From Streptomyces sp. SID486 (GTDB lineage: Bacteria > Actinomycetota > Actinomycetes > Streptomycetales > Streptomycetaceae), in contig NZ_WWJT01000747.1 of assembly GCF_009865385.1 (NCBI RefSeq), positions 1 through 32,841 of the forward strand: a stretch of DNA of 32,841 bases, read 5' to 3'. The notes beneath the pieces were generated by a model, which was not told where the DNA came from, ran no database searches, and worked only from the letters and a program-made list of their open reading frames with translations. The translations under genes were made by a program, and so were the position numbers. The first letter of the stretch is position 1. Every line of letters starts with the position of its first letter. Shown here piece after piece: positions 8,746 to 15,829 of this stretch.

Positions 8746-9114
8746 TCAGCTTCCGTAGGCGGCCCGCAGGGCGTCCTGTACGGCGGCCAGGGCGTCCGGC
8801 TCCGACAGGCCGAGCCGGCGTACCCGCTCCACGTACGCCTGCGCGGCCGACGACGCCTCACGTGCCGCGGCCGGGCCGGCGGCGGCCACGAAGGTGCCGT
8901 TGCGCCCGCGCGTCTCGATCACCCCGTCGCCCTCCAGCGCGCGGTACGCCTTGGCCACCGTGTTCACCGCGAGCCCGAGGGACTCGGCAAGGCCCCGTAC
9001 GGTCGGCAGCCGGTATCCCACCGGGAGCGCGCCGGACCGCGCCTGCTCGGAGATCTGCGCCCGTACCTGCTCGTACGGGGGCGCGCTGTCGTCGATGCGG
9101 ATCTTCAGGCTCAC
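8746..9114 (-). CDS. GntR-family transcriptional regulator (YtrA-like, short form)
   Basis: This 122-residue protein carries a GntR winged helix at its N-terminus (about 10-75), with the typical PPYEQVRAQI entry, LPTVRGLAESLGLAVNTV recognition region and ALEGDGVIETRGRNGTFV wing. Only about 45 residues follow, a helical dimerisation segment, not the large FadR or HutC effector domains, so it belongs to the short YtrA-like class. Such proteins often control a neighbouring transporter or operon. Here it is divergent from the acetyltransferase gene with 71 bp between starts, so autoregulation and control of that gene are plausible. I found no convincing operator there. Confidence 0.92.
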   Translation of the reverse strand: MSLKIRIDDSAPPYEQVRAQISEQARSGALPVGYRLPTVRGLAESLGLAVNTVAKAYRALEGDGVIETRGRNGTFVAAAGPAAAREASSAAQAYVERVRRLGLSEPDALAAVQDALRAAYGS

Positions 9115-9185
9115 AGGGCCGATTGTCGCGCACCCGACGGAAAATGGGAGGCAGCCGGCTCTCGCCGCCCGTACCGTGCGTCCCC

Positions 9186-10115
9186 ATGACAGTCCTGGTA
9201 CGCGACCTGCGCCCCGACGTCCCCGCCGACGCCGAGGGCTTCGCCCGTGTCCGCCGGCTCGCTCTGCCGTACATCCTGTTCACCCCGGAGTCGGTGCGGC
9301 ACACGGCCGCCCATATGCAGCGCGACGCCCGCTTCCGGCCGCTCGTCGCGGAGGAGGACGGCGAGGTGACCGGCACGGCACAGGTCCATCTGGTCCCGGA
9401 CAGCCGCGAGCCGGGGCAGGCGTGTCTGAACATCTACGTCCGCCCGGACCGGACCGGCCGCGGCGCCGGCCGGCTGCTGGTGGAGGCCGCCGAGGAGTAC
9501 CTGGCGTCGCTGGGCGCGACCAGGCTGTTCGCCTGGGCGCTGGACGAGCCGGCCAACCGGGCGTTCGCCGAGCGGCGCGGCTACCGCCCCGGCCGCTCCG
9601 CCCACTTCCTCCGGCTCGACCTGGCGAACGGCCCCCTGCCGCCGCTCATGGAGGTCCCGGCGGGCGTCGAACTGCGGACGGCCGCCGAGTTCGCGGACGA
9701 TCCCCGGCCGTTGTTCGAGCTGGACGCGGAGACGCTGCTCGACGAACCGGGTGACGTGGAGTACGAACTGGCGGACTACGACGCCTGGGTGGAGCAGACC
9801 TGGAACCACCCGCTGCTGGACCGCGAGCTGACCGTCGCCGCCTGTGTCGACGGCCGGCCGGTCGCCTTCAGCGTGGCCTACACCGACGGCGGCACCCGCT
9901 ACTCCACCGCGATGACCGGTACCGCCCGCGGCCACCGCGGACGCGGTCTGGCCAAGCTCGCCAAGGTCCACGCGCTGCACCGGGCCCGGGCGGCCGGCCT
10001 CACCGAGGCGTTCACGGGCAACGACACCGGGAACGACGCCATGATCGCGATCAACGAGTGGCTGGGGTACGAGATCTGCGCGACGGAGGTGCGCTATGTC
10101 CGTGACGTCGGCTGA
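9186..10115 (+). CDS. Tandem GNAT-family N-acetyltransferase
   Basis: The 309-residue protein contains two GNAT folds. The first (about 5-145) has the acetyl-CoA pyrophosphate loop in YVRPDRTGRGAGRLLV and the FAERRGYRPG C-terminal motif. The second (about 155-309) has a matching loop in TGTARGHRGRGLAKLAK and NEWLGYEICATEVRY. Tandem-GNAT proteins are common in streptomycetes and include resistance and mycothiol-type acetyltransferases; the substrate here cannot be told. The last 20 bp overlap the DUF402 gene in another frame, which indicates translational coupling. Confidence 0.9.
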   Translation: MTVLVRDLRPDVPADAEGFARVRRLALPYILFTPESVRHTAAHMQRDARFRPLVAEEDGEVTGTAQVHLVPDSREPGQACLNIYVRPDRTGRGAGRLLVEAAEEYLASLGATRLFAWALDEPANRAFAERRGYRPGRSAHFLRLDLANGPLPPLMEVPAGVELRTAAEFADDPRPLFELDAETLLDEPGDVEYELADYDAWVEQTWNHPLLDRELTVAACVDGRPVAFSVAYTDGGTRYSTAMTGTARGHRGRGLAKLAKVHALHRARAAGLTEAFTGNDTGNDAMIAINEWLGYEICATEVRYVRDVG

Positions 10116-10599
10116 GGCCGCGGGCCGGCTGGAGGTCGTCCTGGTCAAGGCCGGGCGTACGAAGATCCGTTACCCGGCGGAGCTGCTCCGGGACGACGGC
10201 GACCGCGTCGTCGTACGTGCCCCTTGGGCGGGTGCCGGGGTGCGTGACTTCGGCTTCGTGCGCTTCGAGCCGGGTGATGTGTTCACCGAGTACTACTGGC
10301 GGGACCGGTGGTACGCGGTGAAGGAGATACGCGCCGCGGACGGCTCGGTCAAGGGCTGGTACTGCGACATCACCCGCCCCGCGGTCCGTTCGGGCGCGGA
10401 GCTGGTGGTGGAGGACCTGGACCTCGACCTGTGGCGGTCCGCGGACGGGCGGGACGTACGGCGCCTGGACGAGGACGAGTTCGCCGCGAGCGGGCTCGCG
10501 CAGGCGGACCCGCGGGCCGCGTCCGCGGCGGTCGCCGCACTCCACGGGCTGGAGGCACTGGCGGCCGGCCCGGACGGCTTCGCCGCGCTGCTGGCCTGA
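10096..10599 (+). CDS. DUF402 domain protein (possible nucleotide phosphohydrolase)
   Basis: This 167-residue protein has the DUF402 signature: GDVFTEYYWRDRWYAVKEI, then DGSVKGWYCDITRPA, and the acidic ELVVEDLDLDLWR that supplies metal ligands in characterised relatives (Ntdp-type nucleoside tri/diphosphatases and FomD). The combination of conserved Tyr-Cys-Asp and two Asp-rich strands supports metal-dependent phosphoester hydrolysis, but the substrate is unknown. The start lies inside the acetyltransferase gene (20-bp overlap), so the two proteins are probably made together. Confidence 0.88.
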   Translation: MSVTSAEAAGRLEVVLVKAGRTKIRYPAELLRDDGDRVVVRAPWAGAGVRDFGFVRFEPGDVFTEYYWRDRWYAVKEIRAADGSVKGWYCDITRPAVRSGAELVVEDLDLDLWRSADGRDVRRLDEDEFAASGLAQADPRAASAAVAALHGLEALAAGPDGFAALLA

Positions 10600-10680
10600 C
10601 CCGACGGCACGGCGTCACCGGCCCGTCGGCCCGACCACCGCACGACTCCCCCGGTCAGCCGGCCCGACCGACGGCGCGGC

Positions 10681-10760
10681 ATCACCGGTCCGCCCGCCCG
10701 AGGCCCGCAGGCGGCGCGGCGTCACCGGTCCGCCCGCCCGAGGCCCGCAGGCGGCGCGAT
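10681..10760 (+). repeat. 40-bp direct repeat, two near-identical copies plus degenerate copies
   Basis: Copies at 10681-10720 and 10721-10760 differ at only a few bases. Weaker copies with the core GTCACCGG, a CCCG tract and GGCGCGGC extend back to about 10600. The array fills the 162 bp between the convergent DUF402 and methyltransferase genes and touches the methyltransferase stop codon. No simple hairpin terminator is visible here. Confidence 0.85.
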
Positions 10761-10761
10761 G

Positions 10762-11382
10762 TCACACGTCCGCGATCACCGCGTACCGCTCGTCCGTCAC
10801 TTCCTTCCCCCACAGCGACGCGTTCCCGGACAGCCGCTCCACCCGCACGTCGCGGGCCAGCGGCGCGAGGGCGGCGGCGAGGGACCCCGCGGGTATGCCG
10901 ACCGGGGAGAGGGTGCCCCAGACGCCCTCGACCAGCACGAACCGGCCTGCCGGGCGCAGCAGGCCCCGCCAGTGCCTCAGCACCGCGGCGGGGTCCGGCA
11001 GCGTCCACAGCACATGCCGGACCAGGACGACGTCGTAGCGCTCCTCCCCCACCGGTGGGGCGGCGGCGTCCCCGCACAGGATCGTCGCGGTACGCCCGGC
11101 GAGCTTGCCGCGGGCCAGCTCGGCCATCGCCGGGGAGCGGTCGACGCCGGTCACGCGGTGCCCCTGTTCGACGGCGAGGAGCGAGAGGCTGCCGGTGCCG
11201 CAGCCGAGGTCCAGGACGTCGGCGGGGTGTCCGGGGAGCCAGGCGCGCAAGCGGTCCGCCCAGGCCGTGCGGACCTGCGGGTCGCGCAGGCCGTGGTCCG
11301 GTTCGTCGTCGAAGACGGCGGCCCGCGCATCCCAGTCCTCTTCGGGGGCGGTCGCGACCGTGTGGGTGTTCTCGCTCGTCAT
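10762..11382 (-). CDS. Class I SAM-dependent methyltransferase
   Basis: I start this 206-residue protein at the ATG at 11382 (MTSENTH); a longer frame exists but crosses the upstream repeats. It has a standard Rossmann methyltransferase fold: motif I VLDLGCGTGSLSLLAVEQG, an acidic residue at the end of strand 2 (VTGVDRSPAM), the GDAAAPPV segment after strand 3, and YDVVLVRHVLWTLPDP as motif IV with the post-motif. This is the ubiE/UbiG-like small-molecule class; the substrate is not evident. No Shine-Dalgarno is visible: the 5' flank holds the TGACA repeat array instead, and the 44-codon gene lies divergently upstream. Confidence 0.9.
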   Translation of the reverse strand: MTSENTHTVATAPEEDWDARAAVFDDEPDHGLRDPQVRTAWADRLRAWLPGHPADVLDLGCGTGSLSLLAVEQGHRVTGVDRSPAMAELARGKLAGRTATILCGDAAAPPVGEERYDVVLVRHVLWTLPDPAAVLRHWRGLLRPAGRFVLVEGVWGTLSPVGIPAGSLAAALAPLARDVRVERLSGNASLWGKEVTDERYAVIADV

Positions 11383-11392
11383 GCCCGGAGCG

Positions 11393-11449
11393 TGACACAC
11401 GCCACTGACAGCGCGGACGTGACAGCGGACGTGACAGCCGCCACTGACA
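11393..11449 (+). promoter_or_regulatory. Five phased TGACA direct repeats, possible operator
   Basis: TGACA occurs at 11393, 11406, 11420, 11432 and 11445, spaced 13, 14, 12 and 13 bp. The flanks alternate between GCCACTGACAGC and GGACGTGACAGC types. The array begins 11 bp upstream of the methyltransferase ATG and lies between it and the divergent 44-codon gene. A regulator binding repeated half-sites is a reasonable guess; a local repeat expansion is the alternative. Confidence 0.45.
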
Positions 11450-11533
11450 GCCCGGCACCGATGAGGAACTCTCCCCCACAAGCGTCCGCCGCCGTGGCAC
11501 CACGGAACCCGGTGGGCGCCGAAGGAGGCAGCC

Positions 11534-11668
11534 ATGCGCCGCATGACCGTGCAGAAGCCGCTGAAGAGGACGGACGGCCGCCGGATCCGCGAGGAGGCCG
11601 ACGAGCGTCCGGCGGGGCGCCCCGAGGTGCGCAGGGACGTGGCACGCACCTGGTGGCCCGAGGGGTGA
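11534..11668 (+). CDS. Small basic protein, 44 residues, unknown function
   Basis: A GAAGGAGGCAGCC leader places a near-perfect Shine-Dalgarno at ideal spacing before the ATG at 11534. The frame encodes a 44-residue, strongly charged peptide starting MRRMTVQKPLKRTDGRRIR and ending ARTWWPEG before a TGA. It has many Arg and Glu residues, no Cys, no signal peptide and no membrane segment. Most codons end in G or C. It is divergent from the methyltransferase. I do not recognise the family; the ribosome binding site and codon pattern are the reasons for calling it. Confidence 0.6.
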   Translation: MRRMTVQKPLKRTDGRRIREEADERPAGRPEVRRDVARTWWPEG

Positions 11669-11749
11669 CACCGGGCCGCCCGCGGTCCGACCGCCCGCCG
11701 TCCCGCCGCCCGCGGTGGCGGACGCGGGTCGTTCGGGCACGGCTTCGCG

Positions 11750-11894
11750 TCGGTGGCGGGCCTCGTCCCGGGTGCGTATCGGTGGCGGCCCTCGTCCCGG
11801 GTGCGCGTCGGTGGCGGGCCTCGTCCCGGGTGCGTATCGGTGGCGGGCCTCGTCCCGGGTGCGTGTCGGTGGCGGGCCTCGTCCCGGGTGCGGA
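11750..11894 (+). repeat. 29-bp tandem repeat, five copies
   Basis: Units starting TCGGTGGCGGGCCTCGTCCC begin at 11750, 11779, 11808, 11837 and 11866, with only one to three differences each. They abut with no spacers, so this is a minisatellite and not a CRISPR. The 506-bp gap between the small gene and the LPMO otherwise holds G+C-rich sequence, a 17-bp direct duplication and the LPMO leader. Confidence 0.92.
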
Positions 11895-12000
11895 ACCCGG
11901 TCCCGTCGAGGCCCCCGCACGCGCGCGTGCGGCGCGAAGTGCAGCAGCCGCCGTCCGACGGCCCGCCCCCGGGCCGCCCCCACGGGCCGTCGATGCGCGC

Positions 12001-12034
12001 GCCCGTACCTGAGCGCAGCCCGTACCTGAGCGCA
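12001..12034 (+). repeat. 17-bp perfect direct duplication upstream of the LPMO gene
   Basis: The sequence GCCCGTACCTGAGCGCA occurs twice back to back (12001-12017, 12018-12034), about 140 bp before the LPMO start. It could be an activator site or a chance duplication. Confidence 0.7.
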
Positions 12035-12174
12035 GTCTGAGCGTCCCCTTAAGCGAACCATAAGGATCTCCTCCACCCGCTCTCAGCTGGCGATTTCGCG
12101 GATTCCCGGGGCTAGGTTCGGATCCCCCCACGGGATCCAGGCCATCCCCGAGGACCGTTTCCGAGGAGTTCCCC

Positions 12175-13275
12175 ATGCCCGCACGCCGCACGGCCGCCGC
12201 CGTCGCCTCGCTCGGCGTCACCGCCCTCGCCCTCTCCGCCGCCCCCGCATCCGCGCACGGCTCGATGGGCGACCCGGTCAGCCGCGTCTCGCAGTGCTAC
12301 GCGGAGGGACCGGAGAGCCCGGAGTCGGCCGCGTGCAAGGCGGCCGTGGCGGCCGGCGGCGCGCAGGCCCTGTACGACTGGAACGGCATCCGGATCGGCG
12401 ACGCGGCCGGACGGCACCGGCAGCTGATCCCGGACGGCAAGCTGTGCAGCGCGAACAGCGAGGAGTTCAAGGGGCTCGACCTGGCCCGCGCCGACTGGCC
12501 GGCGACGAGCGTGCGCGGCGGGGCGTACACCTTCAGGTACCGGGTGACCGCTCCGCACAAGGGCACCTTCAAGGTCTACCTCACCAAGCCCGGCTACGAC
12601 CCGGCGAAGCCGCTGGCCTGGTCCGCGCTGGATCTCGGGCACCCGGTGGCGACGGTCACGGACCCGGTCCCCTCGGGCGGCTTCTACACCTTCTCCGGGA
12701 CCCTGCCCGAGCGGTCCGGCAGGCAGCTGCTGTACGCGGTCTGGCAGCGCTCGGACAGTCCGGAGGCGTTCTACTCCTGCTCCGACGTCGACTTCGGCGG
12801 CAGCGGCAGCGAGGGCGCCACGGGCAGCGACAGCGGGGGCAGCGCGGGTGCCGGCACCGGCAGCGCCAGCGGCGGCAGCACAGGCGCCGGCACCGGCAAA
12901 AGCAGCGGTGCCGGGAACGGCGAGGGCGGGGACGGCGGTGCCGGGAACGGCGGGAGCGCGCCGGTTCCGGCCGCCTCCGCTCCCTCCGACGAGCAGATCG
13001 CGGCCGGTGCCGACAAGTCGACGATCGAGCACCACGGACACGGGGACGACGACGCGAGCACCTCGGCGGAGCCCGTCGCCGGCCCGGCGCGGTCCGCCCG
13101 CGCGCAGGCCGGTCGGCCGCAGACGGCCGGGACCTCGGCCGACCTCGCGGAGACGGGGGCGTCCACGGGCACCTCGTACGTCGCGATCGGCGGCGCGGCG
13201 GTGCTGGCGCTGGGCTCGGCCGTGCTGTTCCTGTCGGTGCGGCGGCGCGCGACGGCCGGCGGCCGGCGCAGGTGA
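12175..13275 (+). CDS. Cell-wall-anchored lytic polysaccharide monooxygenase (AA10 family)
   Basis: This 366-residue secreted protein is a copper-dependent monooxygenase that oxidatively cleaves chitin, cellulose or a cell-surface glycan. A signal peptide ends in ASA, leaving His28 as the new N-terminus; with His128 in TAPHKGTF it forms the copper histidine brace, and CSDVDF (Phe207) supplies the axial Phe. The catalytic domain is about 28-208. A Gly/Ser linker (about 208-260) and a polar spacer follow. The C-terminus carries LAETG (324-328), a hydrophobic segment and a basic tail, the layout of a class E sortase substrate in Streptomyces. Most LPMOs are freely secreted, often with a binding module; this one should be held on the wall. 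A GAGGAG site precedes the ATG. Cell-surface LPMOs in streptomycetes have been linked to morphogenesis, which fits better than foraging. Confidence 0.92.
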   Translation: MPARRTAAAVASLGVTALALSAAPASAHGSMGDPVSRVSQCYAEGPESPESAACKAAVAAGGAQALYDWNGIRIGDAAGRHRQLIPDGKLCSANSEEFKGLDLARADWPATSVRGGAYTFRYRVTAPHKGTFKVYLTKPGYDPAKPLAWSALDLGHPVATVTDPVPSGGFYTFSGTLPERSGRQLLYAVWQRSDSPEAFYSCSDVDFGGSGSEGATGSDSGGSAGAGTGSASGGSTGAGTGKSSGAGNGEGGDGGAGNGGSAPVPAASAPSDEQIAAGADKSTIEHHGHGDDDASTSAEPVAGPARSARAQAGRPQTAGTSADLAETGASTGTSYVAIGGAAVLALGSAVLFLSVRRRATAGGRRR

Positions 13276-13280
13276 GGGTT

Positions 13281-13319
13281 CCGGGGCCTGTCCGGCGGCT
13301 CAGGCCGGACAGGCCCCGG
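13281..13319. terminator. Bidirectional terminator hairpin between LPMO and lipase genes
   Basis: CCGGGGCCTGTCCGG (13281-13295) pairs perfectly over 15 bp with CCGGACAGGCCCCGG (13305-13319) around a 9-nt loop. It lies between the two convergent stop codons. There is no U-run, as is usual in streptomycetes. Confidence 0.9.
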
Positions 13320-13326
13320 CGGCAGG

Positions 13327-14226
13327 TCAGCTGAACACCGACGCGCAGGTGGTGGCGGTGGCGTGGGCCGGGTCGAGCGCGTTGGCCACCTCGTGGAAGG
13401 CGATCCGGTCGAGCAGGCCGATCGCGACGTGTTCGGAGAGGTCGACCGGGCACAGGTTCTGGAGCAGGACGTTGTGGACGTCGGAACCGCTCAGGTACTG
13501 GGTGCGCCACGGGGTGACGACCTCGTCGTGCTGGGTGGCGATGACCGTGTAGTGCACTCCGGGGACGGTGTCCCCGCCCGCGTTGAGCTTGGTGAGGAAG
13601 GCCGAGCCGGTGATCTGGTCGGCGAGGCCGGGGGTGGTGGCCTTGAGCAGGTCCTCGGCGCCGGGGAAGTACGGCAGCAGGTGGGCGAGGCCGTCCAGGT
13701 CGGTGCCGTGGTTGTCGGGGGCGATGCCGACGAGGGCGCCCACCTTGCCCGCGCCGCCGAGGAACTTCAGGTAGTAGCGGGGCATCATGCCGCCCTGGGA
13801 GTGACCGACCAGGTCGGCCTTGGCGGCGCCGGTCGCGGCGAGCACGTCGTCGACGAAGGAGGCCAGCTGCTCGGCGGACTTGTCGATGGGGCCGAGGCCG
13901 TGGAAGAGGGGGACGCCGGGGAGCTGGCCGTAGTCGAGGGAGAAGACGCAGTAGCCGCGGCTCGTCAGGTAGGGGGCGAGACCGAGCCAGTTGTCGACGG
14001 AGTTGCCGAAGGTGCCGTGGACGAGGACGACGGGGCGGGGGTGCGCGGCGGAGGGCTTGCAGGAGTAGTCGTTCCAGCCGCTGCTGTGCGCGACGGCGCC
14101 GGCGGTGACGGTGGCGCTCGGGGCGGGGGCCTCGGAGGCGCTCGCGGTGGCGGCAGGGACGGCGGCCACGGCGGCGGTGAGGAGCAGCGCGGCGAGGGGT
14201 CTGAGCACTCGCTTCCAGGGCAGCAT
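13327..14226 (-). CDS. Secreted lipase/esterase (alpha/beta hydrolase, class 2 lipase family)
   Basis: The 299-residue precursor has a signal peptide (Lys5/Arg6, a hydrophobic core to about 25, ATASA cleavage near 30) and is a secreted triacylglycerol lipase or esterase. PVVLVHGTFGN (65-75) carries the oxyanion-hole HG, GHSQG (141-145) the nucleophile Ser143, TQHDEVVTP the acid Asp234, and LSEHVAI the base His266. Paired Cys residues (56/93 and 259/294 are candidates) suggest disulfides. It matches the lipase class 2/EstA group of streptomycete lipases. Transcribed towards the LPMO gene, it shares its terminator, and a Crp-like palindrome lies 45 bp upstream of its start. Confidence 0.92.
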   Translation of the reverse strand: MLPWKRVLRPLAALLLTAAVAAVPAATASASEAPAPSATVTAGAVAHSSGWNDYSCKPSAAHPRPVVLVHGTFGNSVDNWLGLAPYLTSRGYCVFSLDYGQLPGVPLFHGLGPIDKSAEQLASFVDDVLAATGAAKADLVGHSQGGMMPRYYLKFLGGAGKVGALVGIAPDNHGTDLDGLAHLLPYFPGAEDLLKATTPGLADQITGSAFLTKLNAGGDTVPGVHYTVIATQHDEVVTPWRTQYLSGSDVHNVLLQNLCPVDLSEHVAIGLLDRIAFHEVANALDPAHATATTCASVFS

Positions 14227-14270
14227 CGTGTGATCTCCTTGCGGCTCAAGGGAGGGGCACGGCCTAACCC

Positions 14271-14286
14271 TGTGATCCGGATCACG
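14271..14286. promoter_or_regulatory. Crp-like palindrome upstream of the lipase gene
   Basis: TGTGATCCGGATCACG contains the perfect 14-bp palindrome GTGATCCGGATCAC (14272-14285) and matches TGTGA-N6-TCAC, the Crp-type consensus; Streptomyces Crp recognises closely related GTG-N-CAC palindromes. The centre is about 52 bp upstream of the lipase start, so it could activate or repress depending on the unmapped transcription start. Confidence 0.5.
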
Positions 14287-14395
14287 GGATGCTGTTCATC
14301 CGTCAAGTTACGGTCGAGTAGTGCAACTGTGAAGTTACGCGTGAGTAAAAACTCCCGGTGGCGACCAGCGGCTCACCCGTACACCGGACGAGACG

Positions 14396-14617
14396 TCACC
14401 AGGCCGGCCTGACCGGACCGTAGGGCGCGAGCCGCGCCGGACGCTCCGCCGACACGCGCACCTCACCCTCGCCCAGCAGTTCGGCCCATCCCCCGGCCGC
14501 CCGGGCGGCCGCCTCCTCCGCCGCCCGGGCGCAGGCCCGGCCGCGCCCGGTCAGCACGACCGGCCGGGAGGAGATCTCCCGTCTGCTCGTGGGCGAGCTG
14601 CTGACGACGGTCGGCGG
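14396..14617 (-). pseudogene. Probable gene remnant (C-terminal fragment) of unknown identity
   Basis: On the minus strand a frame without a plausible start runs from just after an in-frame TGA (14618-14620) to a TGA at 14396. Its last 50 codons look coding: high GC third positions and a natural sequence (AEEAAARAAGGWAELLGEGE, ending APYGPVRPAW). Immediately upstream, 14618-14813 looks coding in a different minus-strand frame (LRAATAAGDRAAANNLGG), as if a frameshift had occurred near 14590. The plus strand also has coding-like stretches here. I interpret 14396-14854 as decayed sequence. I cannot identify the parent gene. Confidence 0.35.
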
Positions 14618-14854
14618 TCACACCGAGCGGATCGGCGCCTCCCAGGTTGTTGGCGGCGGCCCGGTCACCGGCCGCGGTGGCGGCACGCAGCTGTGACACG
14701 GTGATCGTCGCTCCCGGCACGGCCCTTGCCGTCGAGAACCCCACCGACCACACCGCCCTTTCCCGGGCCACCACCTCGATCGGCCTGGAGGCACACCTGG
14801 CCGACGGCACCACATCACCCCGCCCTGGGCCGACTGGCGCGCCCCGGGCGGCGG

Positions 14855-15829
14855 TCAGGCCGCCAGGGTGCCCGGCATCACCGCCCGCGGCCCGAACCTG
14901 GCTCGCGCACGGTCCGCCGCCTCCTCGATACGGCGGACCTTCTCGTCCACGGGGTCGAAGGTGAGCTGGTGGGCGGCCCGGTCGGCGGGGGTCAGGTTCT
15001 CCGCGCGCAGGGCGAGCGCGCGGACCCGGGCGCGTTGCAGGCCGAGCGCCTCGTACATGCCGTAGGCCGCCCCGGTCAGGGCCGCCGAGTGCGCGGTCGG
15101 CTCCGCCAGGGCGCGGCTGCGGGTGGTCGCGGAGCGGTCGGCGTACCGCACGGTCAGGGTCAGGGTGCGGCAGACCTTCTCCACCGCGCGCAGCCGGGTG
15201 CCGATCTCCTCGGCGGCCGACAGCAGCGCCTTGCGGTGGCGTCCGGGGTCCAGCTCGTCGAGGCCGAAGGTCCGTTCCGTCGTCAGCGACCGCGAGACGG
15301 CGTTCGGCACGACCCGGCCGCGGTCAAGACCGCCCGCCCGCTCACGCAGCTCTCGGCCGGCCTTCGCGCCGATCAGCCGCTGGAGCGTGGAGAGCGGCGC
15401 GGCGGCGACCAGGCCCAGGGTGTCCAGGCCGTACTCGCCCAGGGTGCGGGCGGTCGCCGTGCCGACGCCCGGCAGCGCGGTCACCGGACGCCCGGCGAGG
15501 AACTCCGCGATGCCGTCCGGGTCCTCGGGCACCGCGCGGGTCACCCCGGGCCGGGCGTCGCGCAGCGCCACGCGGGCCAGCATCGGGCCGGGGCCGGCGC
15601 CGATCGCGCAGTCGACGCCGTACCGCGCGAGGGCCCGCACCCGGATCACCGCGGCCAGTTCCACCGCGCTGCGACCGAAGTACCGCTCGGCGCCGCGCAG
15701 ATCGGCCAGCGCCCCGTCCGGCGGCAGCGCCTCCACGACCGGCGTGAACTCCTCCAGCAGGCCGAGCAGCCCCGGCAGGGCCGCCTCGTACATCGGCGGC
15801 AGCTGGAAACGTACGCAGAGGATGGTCAT
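14855..15829 (-). CDS. imuB: Y-family DNA polymerase-like protein without catalytic residues (ImuB-like mutasome subunit)
   Basis: This 324-residue protein starts at the ATG at 15829, whose ATGA overlaps the dnaE2 stop, so it is translationally coupled. Its core is Y-family: PMLARVA after the palm strand, a helix-hairpin-helix (VTALPGVGTATARTL, 116-130) and a little-finger-like domain (about 175-280). The two catalytic motifs are absent: the N-terminal DxDAFF is CVRFQLPP, and SIDE is PDGALADL at 37-44. These motifs lie about 45 residues apart instead of about 100, so most of the fingers region is missing. A clamp-binding-like QLTFD is at 288-292. The pairing with DnaE2 matches ImuB, the inactive adaptor that recruits DnaE2 to the sliding clamp for mutagenic translesion synthesis. 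At 324 residues it is shorter than mycobacterial ImuB, so the symbol is tentative. Confidence 0.85.
   Translation of the reverse strand: MTILCVRFQLPPMYEAALPGLLGLLEEFTPVVEALPPDGALADLRGAERYFGRSAVELAAVIRVRALARYGVDCAIGAGPGPMLARVALRDARPGVTRAVPEDPDGIAEFLAGRPVTALPGVGTATARTLGEYGLDTLGLVAAAPLSTLQRLIGAKAGRELRERAGGLDRGRVVPNAVSRSLTTERTFGLDELDPGRHRKALLSAAEEIGTRLRAVEKVCRTLTLTVRYADRSATTRSRALAEPTAHSAALTGAAYGMYEALGLQRARVRALALRAENLTPADRAAHQLTFDPVDEKVRRIEEAADRARARFGPRAVMPGTLAA

Noticed and set aside
11750..11894. 29-bp repeats as a CRISPR array
   Set aside because: The unit length is right, but copies abut directly with no spacers and no cas genes are nearby.
14463..14813. Minus-strand 116-codon frame as an intact gene
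   Set aside because: Only its first part looks coding; the rest becomes Gly/Arg-rich while another frame looks coding there, so I treat the region as a remnant.
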